NCBI RefSeq assembly: GCF_014647255.1
Contig: NZ_BMOV01000005.1
Coordinates: 62,001-126,000 of the forward strand
Source: Iodidimonas muriae
GTDB lineage: Bacteria > Pseudomonadota > Alphaproteobacteria > Sphingomonadales > Rhodothalassiaceae
Direction: 5' to 3'
DNA: 64,000 bases
Part shown: positions 1-9,701 of the stretch, one piece after another
Layout: every line of letters starts with the position of its first letter
Numbering within the stretch: the stretch's first letter is position 1
The notes under the pieces: model-generated
Seen by the model: the letters and a program-made list of their open reading frames with translations, nothing else
Told to the model about the DNA's origin: nothing
Databases searched by the model: none
Position numbers and translations under genes: made by a program

Positions 1-1086
1 GTCTTTCTGGCCTCTCTTGCTTTGGCCATCGGGGCCGGGGTCACCGCCCTACAGGATGGGACAGTCACGAGCTATGGCTTCATGGCCGCGATGGCTCTTT
101 ATGTCGGGATCTTGGTGTTTGGCTTTTTTATGCACACCAAGCTGATGTTTCGTCCGGTGCGCAAACCTATCTTTATTTCCGCACAAGAGGCGCTCAAGCG
201 CTTTGGTGGCGATGAAGAAGTGGTGGGCGTGATCGATGGCGCCGGTAAACCCTGGGCCTTCGTTGCCCGCTTGGCGCGGCGGCCACATATTGTGTATCAG
301 CCCGAAGGCACCCATCCCTTCATTATGACCCACTGTATTCTGGCGCATAGCTCTATGGCTTATGCCCTGCGTGACAGGTTCAAGCAGCCGGACATCACCA
401 TCACAGCGGCACTGGCCAACAATATGGTGTTCTATGATAAATCCAACCAATGTTCGGTGATCCAGATCCAGAACCGGTCGCTGGATGGCAGCCTGCCGCT
501 GGATACCCTTCCCACCCTTGCCATGCGGCTGGAAACATGGGCACAGCTTTATCCCGATAGCCGCGTGTGGATGCGCAATATTGAATGGCGGGATATTTTT
601 TACCTGAAACTGCTGGCCCGTGCGGATGTGATCGATCCCAAAAGTCCGGTGATGGTCTATCCCTTACAAAATGAAAAGGACGACCGTTTGTCCTTGAAAG
701 AAATGGTTCTGGGTATTCAGGTAGGCAAAAGCAGCAAAGCCTATCCGTTGGATATTTGCAAAGCCGAACGCCTGATCCATGATGAATTGGGCGGTGTATC
801 CCTGTTGGTCTTATCGGATGCTGTGGCTGATTATATTCAGGCCTATGACCGGACCGTTGATGGCCAGACTCTGGATTTTCGTCTGGAGGGGGACGGCGGG
901 CATTTGCAAGACAGCCAGACAAAATCCCGGTGGACGCGCACCGGCATGTGTGTCGATGGGGATCTGAAAGGCAAACGCTTGACGCCTATTCCGCATTATA
1001 ACAAGATTTTCTGGTATGTTTGGTCTGATTTTCACCCCGGCACGGCGATTCATAAAAAACCTGCCCCCCAGAAACACGTGGCCTGA
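1..1086 (+). CDS. DUF3179-like membrane protein, 5' end cut by the window
   Basis: The frame is open from base 1, so the true start lies upstream; 361 residues are visible. Two hydrophobic segments stand at the visible N-terminus (about residues 1-15 and 27-44), suggesting a membrane-anchored protein. The last 130 or so residues resemble DUF3179: an AYPLD motif, then a conserved turn before a segment like 'DELGG', and near the end WSDFHPGT, a typical DUF3179 closing motif. The cysteine pair usually found after the 'GG' segment (CPLC) is absent here; the position reads LLVLSD. The function of DUF3179 is unknown. The gene ends 13 bases before the TRAP transporter gene, in the same direction, and may be co-transcribed with it. 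Confidence 0.6.
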   Translation, partial: VFLASLALAIGAGVTALQDGTVTSYGFMAAMALYVGILVFGFFMHTKLMFRPVRKPIFISAQEALKRFGGDEEVVGVIDGAGKPWAFVARLARRPHIVYQPEGTHPFIMTHCILAHSSMAYALRDRFKQPDITITAALANNMVFYDKSNQCSVIQIQNRSLDGSLPLDTLPTLAMRLETWAQLYPDSRVWMRNIEWRDIFYLKLLARADVIDPKSPVMVYPLQNEKDDRLSLKEMVLGIQVGKSSKAYPLDICKAERLIHDELGGVSLLVLSDAVADYIQAYDRTVDGQTLDFRLEGDGGHLQDSQTKSRWTRTGMCVDGDLKGKRLTPIPHYNKIFWYVWSDFHPGTAIHKKPAPQKHVA

Positions 1087-1099
1087 ATATAGGGTGGAC

Positions 1100-2152
1100 A
1101 TGCGCGTGACAGCTCATATGGTAGCGCTTGGTTTTCGCGCATGTCTGGTTTGCTGGTTCTTGCTGGCCAGTCCAGCAAGGGGCGCCCAGGCGCAAGAGCC
1201 CCATCTTTTGCGCTTGGGCATTTTTGTTCCCGACCGGGTTGTGCATGTGCGCGATGTGGTCAAGCCCTGGGTGGCGCGGGTCAATGAACGCTTGGCCGAA
1301 TATGGCTATGAAATCAAACTCATGGCCGGCGGGTCTTTGGGGCGCGACGGGGAAATGCAATTACGGTTGCTGACCGCCGGGGTGAGCGACATCACATGGT
1401 TCCCGACGGGCTATGTGGCGGGGCGATTGCCCGCTGTTCCTTTGCTGGAAATTCCTTATTTATCCGATGACCCAGAGGATCTGACGCAGGCCTTTTGGCG
1501 GCTTTATACGCGCGGATTGCTGGATGGTCTTTCGGATGTGCATCCTTTGGCCTTGTCGGTTTCGCCCGCCAATTTTCTGCATCTGGCCTTTGATCTTGAG
1601 ACGCTGGATGGGCTTTCCAACCGTAAGATTCGGGTGGCCAATGCTGCACAGGCCCGTATTGTCGGGGCGGTGGGCGGCACCGCTGTGGGCGGGATTACCG
1701 CGACCCAAGTGGCGGAAAGCCTGAGCCGCAATATGATCGACGGCACCTTGTTCAGCTGGCACGGCACCCGCGCCACTGGTATCGAGCGCACCACCCGCAC
1801 TCATGTGCGCCAGCCCTTGGCATTCAGCCCTTCGGCTTTGGTGATGAACAAGCAGCGCTATGAAAGCCTGCCAAAAGAGGTACAGGACATCATTGATGCG
1901 GAAAGTGGCGAGGCGCTGTCTTTGGCCTTTACCCGCGCCATGATGAAAGAAGCCGATCAAGCGGTTGCTCGGATGGAGGCAAGCCCCGACCATCATTTTT
2001 ATGAGCCAAGCGCGCAAGAGGCGCAGCTCTTTTACGATGCCTTTGCCCGTATGGCGGTGGATTGGGGCGGGGAGGATGCCAAACGTCTGGCCTTGATCGA
2101 GGATTTGCGGGCCATCTTGGCGGATATCGCCCGTAAAAAGGAGGCCTCATAA
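1100..2152 (+). CDS. TRAP transporter substrate-binding protein (DctP family)
   Basis: Periplasmic solute receptor of a tripartite ATP-independent transporter; it binds a small carboxylate-type ligand and passes it to the DctQM permease. I chose the ATG at 1100 because it begins a clean signal peptide (hydrophobic core ACLVCWFLLAS, then ARGAQAQ). The reading frame is open further upstream but has no signal there. The mature part contains the DctP pattern: GSLGRDGEMQLRLLTAGVSD, then a region with LEIPYL, and the 'RKIRVAN' segment. Length (350 residues) is normal. The stop overlaps the next start (TAATG), so the receptor and small permease are translationally coupled. The ligand cannot be read from the sequence; the aldehyde dehydrogenase downstream hints at a catabolic substrate. 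Confidence 0.85.
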   Translation: MRVTAHMVALGFRACLVCWFLLASPARGAQAQEPHLLRLGIFVPDRVVHVRDVVKPWVARVNERLAEYGYEIKLMAGGSLGRDGEMQLRLLTAGVSDITWFPTGYVAGRLPAVPLLEIPYLSDDPEDLTQAFWRLYTRGLLDGLSDVHPLALSVSPANFLHLAFDLETLDGLSNRKIRVANAAQARIVGAVGGTAVGGITATQVAESLSRNMIDGTLFSWHGTRATGIERTTRTHVRQPLAFSPSALVMNKQRYESLPKEVQDIIDAESGEALSLAFTRAMMKEADQAVARMEASPDHHFYEPSAQEAQLFYDAFARMAVDWGGEDAKRLALIEDLRAILADIARKKEAS

Positions 2153-2652
2153 TGTTGATGAGGTTGGAAAAACGGGTTCATCACATGGCCAAGGGCCTGG
2201 CGGTGGTGGGGCTTGTCCTGCTGCTGGTCCAAGGGGGCTCCATCACCATTGATGCTTTGGCGCGTTGGGTGTTGAGCACACCGGTGCATGGGCTTGAAGA
2301 TGCTAACGGCTTGTTGATCGCTGTGACATTAAGCTGCTTCTTGCCGCTTTTGATGGCCCGGCGGGGCAATATCACCATCGGCTTTATAGGCCGCGCCATG
2401 GGCCAGAAGGCGCATTTATGGCTTGATGCTTTCGGACAAACCCTGACCACGGCCTTTTTCGCGGTGCTGGTGTGGCACTATGGGCTTTATGCACTGGATC
2501 TGGGAACGCAACATACGGTGATCGTTGAACTGCCCAAACGGCCCGCGGCTCTGATGGCGACAGGGCTTCTCGGTGTTACCCTTCTGGTTCAGGGCATGAG
2601 CAATTTATGCGCCCTTATGCAGGCGGTCTATAGCAAAAGGGAAGGCATGTGA
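2152..2652 (+). CDS. TRAP transporter small permease (DctQ family)
   Basis: Small membrane subunit of the TRAP transporter, 166 residues with four hydrophobic segments as expected for DctQ (about residues 12-32, 45-65, 85-108 and 125-148). It holds the large permease and contributes to substrate passage. The start codon shares a base with the stop of the receptor gene and the stop overlaps the GTG start of the large permease, so the three genes are a single translational unit. The RRGNITIGFI segment in the middle is typical of the cytoplasmic loop in this family. Confidence 0.8.
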   Translation: MLMRLEKRVHHMAKGLAVVGLVLLLVQGGSITIDALARWVLSTPVHGLEDANGLLIAVTLSCFLPLLMARRGNITIGFIGRAMGQKAHLWLDAFGQTLTTAFFAVLVWHYGLYALDLGTQHTVIVELPKRPAALMATGLLGVTLLVQGMSNLCALMQAVYSKREGM

Positions 2653-3956
2653 CCCCAATCCTGATCGCCCTGTTTGGCGTTGTGTTATTGTTTGTCCTGA
2701 TCTTGTTGCATGTGCCTATCGGCCCGGCCATGGGAATTGCGGGGGTGGTGGGCTTTGCGCTTCTGGCGGGGCTTGATCCGGCCTTGGCAATTCCGGGGAT
2801 CGAGGCGGCTTCGGCTTTGAAAAGCCTTGATCTGGCAATTATCCCGTTGTTTTTGCTGATGGGCAGTTTGGCCGCCATGTCGGGATTATCGGCGGATCTT
2901 TATAATCTGGTGAACGCCTTTATTGGCCATCGACGCGGCGGACTGGCGGTGGCCACTGTCACCGGATGCGGGGCCTTTGGCGCGGTATGCGGCTCATCCA
3001 TTGCAACGGTTGCCACCATGACCCGCGTGGCCTTGCCGCAAATGATCGAACGTGGCTATCGGCCTTCTTTTGCCGCAGGCTCCATTGCTGCGGGGGGCAC
3101 TTTGGGCATTGTGATCCCGCCGTCCCTGATTATCGTGATTTATGCGGTTCTGGCCGATGAATTTGTGCTGGCGATGTTTGCCGCCGCTATTGTTCCCGGC
3201 ATTTTGGCGGTGGCGTTCCAGCTTATTGCTGTTTGGGTTTATGCCCGGCTTTATCCGCAAGCGGTGCCCGCCCAGGAACGCAGCTCGGGGCGCCAGCGGT
3301 GGCAAGCCTTGCGTCAGGCCTGGGCCGTTTTGCTGCTGGGGCTTATGGTCACTTTGGGAATTTATGGCGGCATCGTTACGGTGACGGAAGCCGCGGCTCT
3401 GGGAGCTGTGGCGGCCTTTGTCCTGACATGGGTGCGCGGGCGGTTGAGCTTTGCGGTGTTCAAGCAGGTGGCCTATGAAACCGCCGTCAATTCCGGCATG
3501 ATTTATCTGATCATCATCGGGGCTTTCAGCTTCAGCTATTTTTTGGCCTTGTCGGGCCTTCCACAAGAAATCGTTGGCTGGATTGGCGGATTGGATGTGC
3601 CGCCCATCGTCGTGATTCTGGCGCTGTATCTTATGTATATCGTGCTAGGGGCAGTGTTTGAATCGGTGGCGGCCATGGTGGTGACGCTCCCCTTCGTTTT
3701 GCCGATCATTTTGCTTTTGGGCTATGACCCCATCTGGTGGGGTGTGATGCTGGTTATGGTATCCGGCCTTGGCATGATCACGCCGCCCATTGGCATGAAT
3801 GTGTTCGTGCTGCATGGCTTGGCGCCCCATATCCCCATTGGCACCATCTTCAAAGGCATCGTGCCGTTCTTCCTTGCCGATTTGACCCGTATTCTCATTT
3901 TAACGCTGATTCCGGTGTTGGTGACATGGTTGCCAACCGCCATGGGATTGATGTGA
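2649..3956 (+). CDS. TRAP transporter large permease (DctM family)
   Basis: Sodium-coupled transport subunit of the TRAP system, 435 residues with about twelve membrane segments, the usual size for DctM. Recognisable parts are the N-terminal 'LHVPIGPAMGIAG' region, the GAFGAVCGSSIATVATM region, GGTLGIVIPPSLIIVIYA and, near the end, GMITPPIGMNVFVLHG, which is the best conserved DctM motif. The start is a GTG at 2649 that overlaps the small permease stop by four bases. The aldehyde dehydrogenase gene starts 19 bases after it, so the operon probably covers 1100-5439. Confidence 0.88.
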   Translation: MTPILIALFGVVLLFVLILLHVPIGPAMGIAGVVGFALLAGLDPALAIPGIEAASALKSLDLAIIPLFLLMGSLAAMSGLSADLYNLVNAFIGHRRGGLAVATVTGCGAFGAVCGSSIATVATMTRVALPQMIERGYRPSFAAGSIAAGGTLGIVIPPSLIIVIYAVLADEFVLAMFAAAIVPGILAVAFQLIAVWVYARLYPQAVPAQERSSGRQRWQALRQAWAVLLLGLMVTLGIYGGIVTVTEAAALGAVAAFVLTWVRGRLSFAVFKQVAYETAVNSGMIYLIIIGAFSFSYFLALSGLPQEIVGWIGGLDVPPIVVILALYLMYIVLGAVFESVAAMVVTLPFVLPIILLLGYDPIWWGVMLVMVSGLGMITPPIGMNVFVLHGLAPHIPIGTIFKGIVPFFLADLTRILILTLIPVLVTWLPTAMGLM

Positions 3957-3975
3957 TCATTGTAGGAGATATTCC

Positions 3976-5439
3976 ATGACAGCCCCCCGCAGAATCCTGA
4001 ACTTCATCAATGGTGCCTATCGTGATAGCGCACGGCATTTCGACGACATCAATCCCGCAACCGGCGAACGTGTGGCTATTGTCAGCGAAGCGGGGGAAGG
4101 CGATGTGGCCGATGCCGTTCGGGCGGCCAGGACAGCGATGGACGGCTCCTGGGGCAATAGCACCGTGGAAGATCGCGCAGATGCGCTGCATCGGGTGGCG
4201 GACGGGATCATGGCGCGGCTCGATGCGTTTGTCGCTGCCGAGATGGCCGATACCGGAAAGCCCTTGATGCCCACCAAGATGGGGGAAATTCCCCGCGCTG
4301 CCGATCAGTTCCGCACCTTTGCCGAAGTGGGACGGATGACTCCCACCGAAAGTTTTGAAACCCGCCTTCCTGAAGGGCAACGGGCCATCAATGTGGTCCA
4401 GCGTGCACCCAAAGGCGTGGTGGCGGCCATTTGCCCGTGGAATTTGCCGATGATCCTGATGACATGGAAGGTGGCACCGGCGCTGATCTGCGGCAATGCG
4501 GTGGTGGTAAAACCGTCAGAGGAAACACCGGCCACGGCATCTTTGCTGGGTGAAGTGATGAACGACGCCGGTATTCCCAAAGGCGTTTATAATGTGGTGC
4601 AAGGCTTTGGGCCGGGGTCTGCCGGGGAATATCTTACCGCCCATCCGGATGTGGATGCCATCACCTTCACCGGTGAAACCCGCACCGGTGAAGCGATCAT
4701 GGCGGCAGCGGCCAAAGGCACGCGGGATATTTCGTTGGAACTGGGCGGCAAGAATGCCGGAATCCTGTTTGCCGATTGCGATATTGAAGCGGCGATCCGC
4801 ACCGAGGCCATGTCGGCTTTTCATAATTGCGGCCAGATCTGCTTGGGCAATGAACGGCTTTATGTGGAACGCGCGATCTTCGATCAGGTGGTCGAGGGTA
4901 TGACCAGAGCGGCCAAAGCCTATAGCATTGGTGATCCGATGGATAAAAACACGCGCATGGGGTCGCTCAGCAGCCATGGGCACCGCGAAAAAGTGTTGGG
5001 TTATTTCAAAGCGGCGACCGATGCGGGGGCTATGGTTCATGCCGGTGGCAAGATCCCCGATCTTGCGGCCCCCTTTGCCGATGGGGCATGGGTCGAGCCC
5101 ACCGTCTGGACCGGACTGGCGCAAGACAGCATCCCGGTACAAGAAGAGGTGTTCGGTCCGGTTACCCATATCATGCCCTTTGACGAGGAAGATGAAGCCA
5201 TCGCTTTGGCCAATGATTCCCCCTATGGCCTTGCGGGTACTTTATGGACCCGCGATCTTAGCCGCGCCCATCGGGTGGCGGCCCGCCGTCGGGTGGGGGC
5301 TTTGTGGGTCAATAGCTGGATGATTCGTGATCTGCGGACGCCGTTTGGCGGCATGAAATCATCGGGCATCGGGCGCGAAGGTGGCGCGGCTTCGCTTGAT
5401 TTTTATTCCGAATTGCGGACGGTCTGCACCCGTATCTGA
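3976..5439 (+). CDS. NAD(P)-dependent aldehyde dehydrogenase, 2-hydroxymuconic/aminomuconic semialdehyde type
   Basis: Oxidises an aldehyde to a carboxylate with NAD(P)+. All catalytic positions of the ALDH superfamily are present: Asn156 in CPWN, Glu255 in LELGGKN and the nucleophile Cys289 in the GQIC segment; the cofactor loop FTGETRTG is at 231-238. The run ITFTGETRTGEAIM and the segment GVYNVVQGFGPGSAGE match my memory of the subgroup that acts on 2-hydroxymuconic and 2-aminomuconic semialdehydes, but related betaine-aldehyde-type enzymes cannot be excluded. There are 487 residues, full length. It sits 19 bases after dctM, so the imported compound or a product of it may be its substrate (inference). 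No other meta-cleavage gene is in the window. Confidence 0.82.
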   Translation: MTAPRRILNFINGAYRDSARHFDDINPATGERVAIVSEAGEGDVADAVRAARTAMDGSWGNSTVEDRADALHRVADGIMARLDAFVAAEMADTGKPLMPTKMGEIPRAADQFRTFAEVGRMTPTESFETRLPEGQRAINVVQRAPKGVVAAICPWNLPMILMTWKVAPALICGNAVVVKPSEETPATASLLGEVMNDAGIPKGVYNVVQGFGPGSAGEYLTAHPDVDAITFTGETRTGEAIMAAAAKGTRDISLELGGKNAGILFADCDIEAAIRTEAMSAFHNCGQICLGNERLYVERAIFDQVVEGMTRAAKAYSIGDPMDKNTRMGSLSSHGHREKVLGYFKAATDAGAMVHAGGKIPDLAAPFADGAWVEPTVWTGLAQDSIPVQEEVFGPVTHIMPFDEEDEAIALANDSPYGLAGTLWTRDLSRAHRVAARRRVGALWVNSWMIRDLRTPFGGMKSSGIGREGGAASLDFYSELRTVCTRI

Positions 5440-5456
5440 ACCCTTGCCGCGCGTGG

Positions 5457-5864
5457 TCAAAGGCTTTGGGACAGCGCCTGGATGCGGGCGTGAAGATTGT
5501 CCCGTGCGGCTTTGAAGCGATCTTCCAATTGTGCCGGGCCAAGGTCGGGATCATCGGACGCGGGATCGGGGATCGGCCAGTGCAGATGGCGCACATTGGG
5601 GGGCAGGGCAGGGCACACCTCGTCGGCACAAAGGGTAATCACCAGATCGTTCGCGGCGGCCATTTCCGCCGTGACGATTTTGGACCGGTGGCCTGTGATA
5701 TCGATGCCTATATCCTGCATGGCTTTGATGGCAAAGGGATTGACAGAGGTGGGGTTGGACCCGGCGCTTTCGACCGTGGCGCGGTCGCCAAGAATATGGC
5801 GGGCCAGCCCTTCGGCCATCTGGCTGCGGGCGGAATTGGCAACGCACAAAAAGAGAATCTTCAT
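5457..5864 (-). CDS. ArsC-like low-molecular-weight phosphatase / arsenate reductase
   Basis: Member of the low-molecular-weight tyrosine phosphatase fold that includes thioredoxin-coupled arsenate reductases. The active-site loop Cys7-X5-Arg13 (CVANSAR) lies directly after strand one, followed by SQMAEG, as in ArsC. The HRSK segment near residue 59 and the DPASDDP aspartate region near 101 are also typical. The second and third redox cysteines of thioredoxin-type ArsC may be the pair in the LCADEVC segment (about residues 78-84). The start overlaps the stop of the P-type ATPase by four bases (ATGA), so the two are translationally coupled. No arsenic genes stand next to it; a role as a protein phosphatase is possible. 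Confidence 0.72.
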   Translation of the reverse strand: MKILFLCVANSARSQMAEGLARHILGDRATVESAGSNPTSVNPFAIKAMQDIGIDITGHRSKIVTAEMAAANDLVITLCADEVCPALPPNVRHLHWPIPDPASDDPDLGPAQLEDRFKAARDNLHARIQALSQSL

Positions 5865-8596
5865 ATTTTTCCAGTTTTTCGAGCAAAAAAAGTCCGGCGG
5901 ATTTTCTTTTCCATCTCTACAATGACGATCAGCGCGATGCCGATCAAGAGAATGATCGCCCCATCCACAAGACTGATGGGCCGGGTGTCGAAAACCGCCT
6001 GCATGGCGGGAAGATAGGTAAAGGCCAATTGGCCCACCGCCACCAATGCCACACCGATCAGCACGGCTTTTGTGCCGATCACACCGCGCAATGTGATGGA
6101 CGATCCGTGGATATAGCGCACGGAAAACAGATAGAAGATTTCCATCACCACCAAGGTGTTCACAACAATGGTCCGCGCCGCTTCAATGGGCAGGCCATTC
6201 GCCTGCGCTTTATAGAACACGCCAAAGGCCCCCGCCAGAAACAGGACCGAAAGAAACAGCACCTGCCATATCAAAGCGCCATCAAGGATGGGGCGTCCGC
6301 TTTTGCGGGGCGGGCGGCTCATGGTGCCCGGTTCCGTTGGCTCGAATGCGAGCGTGGTGCCAAGGGCGACAGCGGTGATCATATTGATCCACAGGATTTG
6401 CACCGGCGTTACAGGCAGGGCCAGCCCAAAAAACAGCGCAATGAGAATGGTCATGGCCTCGCCAATGCTTGTGGGCAATGTCCAGCCGATCACCTTCATC
6501 AGATTGTCATATACCGTGCGTCCTTCACGCACAGCGGCAACGATAGAGGAGAAATTGTCATCCGCCAGCACCATATCAGCGGCTTGCTTGGCCGCTTCGG
6601 TCCCCTTTTTCCCCATGGCCACGCCCACATCGGCGCGCTTTAACGCAGGCGCGTCATTCACCCCGTCGCCTGTCATGGCAAGAACGCGTTTCTGTTTTTG
6701 AAAGGCCTCTACCAACCGTAATTTATGCTCCGGGGTGGTGCGGGCAAATACATCGGTTTTGGTGATGGCGGCCGCCAAAGCCGGGTCGTCCATCCGGTCC
6801 AATTCCGCGCCCGTGATGGTTTCGGGGGTATTGGACAAGCCGATTTGGCGGGCAATTTCTGTGGCTGTGGCGGCGTGATCGCCTGTGATCATCACCACAT
6901 GGATAGAGGCGGTGTGGCAATCCTTGATGGCGGAGGCCACTTCTTTTCGCGGCGGGTCTATGAAGCCCATGCAGCCCAGAAACACCGCGTCCGTTTCAAA
7001 ATCCTGTACAGAAATCTCTTGTTTGTCGGCAGGGAATGATTTGACCGCAAAGGCCAGAACCCGTTGCCCTTGCGCGGCCAACTGCCCGATTTTTTTATGC
7101 CAACCGGCCAGGTCTATGGGGCGATCCTCGCCTTGTGCATTCCGTTCTTTTGTACATATGGCAAGGAGCTTCTCCGGCGCTCCCTTGATGGCGGCAAAGC
7201 ATTGGCCCTGTGCATCGGGATGCAGCGTGGCCATGAAGCGATGGCGGGCATCGAAGGGGAGGGCGGTGCGACGCGGGAACTGGTGGCGGATCTGCGCCAG
7301 ATCCTGCCCGGCTTTCATCGCCAATGTAATCAGGGCCGCTTCCATGGGGTCGCCTTCTGCCACATGGGTCGATCCGGATTTGCGGATACGGGCATCATTG
7401 CATAGCGCCGCCACCTCTAGCAGGGCAGGCAGGCCGGGATGCCCTGCCGGATCGATGGTTTGTCCGTCCTGCAATATTGCGCCTTCTGGCTCATAACCGG
7501 CACCGGTCACATCATAGGCTGCATCGCTCAGGGCAAGGGCGCTAACGGTCATTTCATTGCGCGTCAGCGTGCCGGTTTTGTCGGTGCAGATAACCGATAC
7601 CGCCCCCAATGTTTCCACGGCCGGAAGCCTGCGAATGATGGCGTGGCGTTTGGCCATGCGCTGCACGCCAAGAGCAAGGGTGATGCTTAGAACCGCTGGC
7701 AAGCCTTCGGGGATGGCCGAAACCGCAAGGCCGATAACCGCCATGAAGGCATCGGCGACGGGCGTTGTGCCAATCAGCGTTGTATAAAGAAAGGCGATGG
7801 CCGCAACCGACAGGGTCAACAGGGCAAGCGTACGGGCAAACTGATCCATCTGTATGATCAGCGGGGTTTTGGGGACCTCCACTTTTTGCAGCATGGTGCC
7901 GATCTGCCCAAGCTGCGTATTTTGTGCGGTAGCAACCACCACCCCCATGCCCTGTCCCGATGCAACATAGCTTCCCGTATAGGCCATATTGCTCCGATCA
8001 GCGAGCGCGGTGCTTTGGGCCAGGGAGCCGGTGTGTTTTTCAACGGGGAGGGATTCGCCAGTCAGTGCGGCTTCATCCATATGAAGGGCGTGGGAGGACA
8101 AAAGGCGCAGATCCGCAGGCACACGGTCGCCCGCATCCAGAAAGACGATATCGCCGGGGACCACATGATCGGCGGCAATGCTGTGGCGGCAATTATCGCG
8201 CAAAACGGAACAGTGCGGGTCGATCATGGTGCGGATTGCATCCAGTGCCTTTTCAGCCTGACCTTCCTGAATGAACCCGATCAGGGCATTCAAAAGCACC
8301 ACCGCCGCGATGACTAGAGCATCGATGCCATGCCCAAGGACCAGCGACAAAAGCGCCGCCCCGATCAGCACATAAATCAGCAGATTATGAAATTGCAGGA
8401 AAAGCCGGATCGCTGGCCCCCGCCGCTTATATGTGGGCAAGCGATTGGGGCCGTTTTTCTGATAGCGTTCGGCGGCCTCCTGATCGGTCAATCCGTGAGG
8501 ATTGCTTTTAAACCGTTCAAGCACCGTGGACGGTGCCATGCTATGCCAAGGCTGCGGGGCAGCGGCGGTGGTGGTGTTTTTTTTGGCACGGCTCAT
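5861..8596 (-). CDS. P2-type cation-transporting ATPase
   Basis: Membrane ATPase of 911 residues that moves cations using an aspartyl-phosphate. Visible motifs in order: N-terminal actuator region, TGES at 179-182, PEGLP at 296-300 in membrane helix 4, the phosphorylation site Asp339 in DKTGT, KGAPE at 471-475 for nucleotide binding, and TGDGVND at 642-648. The PEGLP motif and the overall plan are those of P2 pumps (calcium/manganese or sodium/potassium type), not heavy-metal P1B pumps, which would have CPC. About ten membrane helices, four of them before the actuator-linked and catalytic domains. The ion is not certain. It is the first gene of a pair with the ArsC-like phosphatase and is divergent from the PAS-like gene. 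Confidence 0.87.
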   Translation of the reverse strand: MSRAKKNTTTAAAPQPWHSMAPSTVLERFKSNPHGLTDQEAAERYQKNGPNRLPTYKRRGPAIRLFLQFHNLLIYVLIGAALLSLVLGHGIDALVIAAVVLLNALIGFIQEGQAEKALDAIRTMIDPHCSVLRDNCRHSIAADHVVPGDIVFLDAGDRVPADLRLLSSHALHMDEAALTGESLPVEKHTGSLAQSTALADRSNMAYTGSYVASGQGMGVVVATAQNTQLGQIGTMLQKVEVPKTPLIIQMDQFARTLALLTLSVAAIAFLYTTLIGTTPVADAFMAVIGLAVSAIPEGLPAVLSITLALGVQRMAKRHAIIRRLPAVETLGAVSVICTDKTGTLTRNEMTVSALALSDAAYDVTGAGYEPEGAILQDGQTIDPAGHPGLPALLEVAALCNDARIRKSGSTHVAEGDPMEAALITLAMKAGQDLAQIRHQFPRRTALPFDARHRFMATLHPDAQGQCFAAIKGAPEKLLAICTKERNAQGEDRPIDLAGWHKKIGQLAAQGQRVLAFAVKSFPADKQEISVQDFETDAVFLGCMGFIDPPRKEVASAIKDCHTASIHVVMITGDHAATATEIARQIGLSNTPETITGAELDRMDDPALAAAITKTDVFARTTPEHKLRLVEAFQKQKRVLAMTGDGVNDAPALKRADVGVAMGKKGTEAAKQAADMVLADDNFSSIVAAVREGRTVYDNLMKVIGWTLPTSIGEAMTILIALFFGLALPVTPVQILWINMITAVALGTTLAFEPTEPGTMSRPPRKSGRPILDGALIWQVLFLSVLFLAGAFGVFYKAQANGLPIEAARTIVVNTLVVMEIFYLFSVRYIHGSSITLRGVIGTKAVLIGVALVAVGQLAFTYLPAMQAVFDTRPISLVDGAIILLIGIALIVIVEMEKKIRRTFFARKTGKI

Positions 8597-8762
8597 TCAT
8601 CACTCCTCACCATGAAATGGTGGTCGCAGGGCTTTGTGTTGCGCAAAGAGAACGGTATCATGCTTTTCAAAGAGAATGTTTGGCCCAGACCGGTTTGTTT
8701 GCACATGATAAATCTATGAAGAGGAACGCAGACTTCCACTATTGTTTATGGGAGTGACCTGA
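8597..8762. promoter_or_regulatory. Divergent intergenic region between the P-type ATPase and PAS-like genes
   Basis: This 166-base stretch separates two genes transcribed away from each other and must contain both promoters. Toward the PAS-like gene there is an AT-rich part around 8700-8720 (with TTTGCACATGATAAATC) that could hold a -10 element. I see no perfect palindrome or known operator. Confidence 0.3.
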
Positions 8763-9302
8763 ATGGCTCAGAGATTCGCCTTCGCTTATTATCCCGCTTT
8801 TGGCGCATTGCCGGATTTGGGGGCGCTTAATACATATGCGAAATGGTGGGCCGATCTGGTGGCGCGACAGGGAAAACCCACCCGTAAGAGTGTCTCTTTT
8901 ACTGATCTGCGGGGCATGCACAGCCGTTTTACCCTGTGCCGGGTGCTGGAAGACAATGAGGATATGGTCGCCCATATCGTGGGGGAGGAGGTGAAGGCGC
9001 TTTTCAAAAGCTACCATGCTGGAAAGAGCTTATCCTTCCGCAAGGGGACGAGAATACGCGAATTGATAGATGTCAGCGCCATCGATCAAAAGCGCCATCT
9101 TCAGAAGGTAACATCGGGGCCGTCTATCGCTTTGAACCGGGGTCGTCTGACCCTGATCAATGGCCGGAGCATTGATGTGTTTGCTTTGGATTTCCCGCTT
9201 CATCCCTTGCCCGGCGAACAACCTTTTGTGCTGACCCTTTATGATTTCAATATTCCGCCGGAAGATCGCGGTGTTCCCCATGGCGGCCTTAGCGCCTATT
9301 AA
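8763..9302 (+). CDS. PAS_5-like domain protein, alphaproteobacterial
   Basis: A 179-residue soluble protein of unknown role. The middle part (about residues 25-85) has the pattern of the PAS_5 family of Alphaproteobacteria: a helix ending in a 'W..L...GK' segment, then a 'F.DLRGMHSRFTLCRVLEDNED' type region, then a basic and aromatic segment around EEVKALFKSYHAGKSL. Proteins of this family are usually small, stand alone and are of unknown function. It has no signal peptide and no output domain. A strong hairpin follows the stop codon. Confidence 0.5.
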   Translation: MAQRFAFAYYPAFGALPDLGALNTYAKWWADLVARQGKPTRKSVSFTDLRGMHSRFTLCRVLEDNEDMVAHIVGEEVKALFKSYHAGKSLSFRKGTRIRELIDVSAIDQKRHLQKVTSGPSIALNRGRLTLINGRSIDVFALDFPLHPLPGEQPFVLTLYDFNIPPEDRGVPHGGLSAY

Positions 9303-9316
9303 AACCGCGCAGAGGC

Positions 9317-9345
9317 CGCATGGGCACGACGCACAAGCCCATGCG
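9317..9345. terminator. Possible terminator hairpin after the PAS-like gene
   Basis: A perfect nine-base stem (CGCATGGGC with GCCCATGCG, loop of 11) lies 15 bases after the PAS-like stop. There is no run of T after it on the plus strand, so it may be a Rho-assisted or mRNA-protecting structure and not a classic intrinsic terminator. It could also act on transcripts of the DUF3012 gene coming from the other side. Confidence 0.4.
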
Positions 9346-9407
9346 CGCCGAAAACAGAAGAAAACGGCGGTCATGGGCGCGCGTGTAGGACATACCGTTC
9401 AAAACGT

Positions 9408-9629
9408 TTAGTCGTTTCGAATATCGTCCATTGTGTCGTCAATTTTTTCTTTTGCCGGTTCCGCAACACATTCTTCAGCGAAGGTCTTGGCATCTTCGGC
9501 GGACCAGGACGTTTTGTCCGACTTGGCCATTTTTTCACACCAGGCATCACTGCCCGGCACGGCATCGCAGGCCCCTAAAAGGCCGAAAGTCAGCGCGATG
9601 GCCGTGATCTTGAGCGGTGTTTTTATCAT
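9408..9629 (-). CDS. DUF3012-type small lipoprotein
   Basis: A 73-residue secreted lipoprotein. The N-terminus is a signal peptide ending in a lipobox (GLLGAC, lipidated Cys20). The mature part carries the DUF3012 pattern: PGSDAWCEKMAK..DK..W then EDAKTFAEECV, with two conserved cysteines that may form a disulfide. The function of DUF3012 is unknown. A Shine-Dalgarno-like AAGGATG lies just upstream of its ATG. Confidence 0.7.
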   Translation of the reverse strand: MIKTPLKITAIALTFGLLGACDAVPGSDAWCEKMAKSDKTSWSAEDAKTFAEECVAEPAKEKIDDTMDDIRND

Positions 9630-9701
9630 CGTCGTTCATCCTTTTGTTAGCGGCACAAAAGGATGAACGGCAAGAAAGACAAATCGTTCTCGGAAACGTG
9701 A

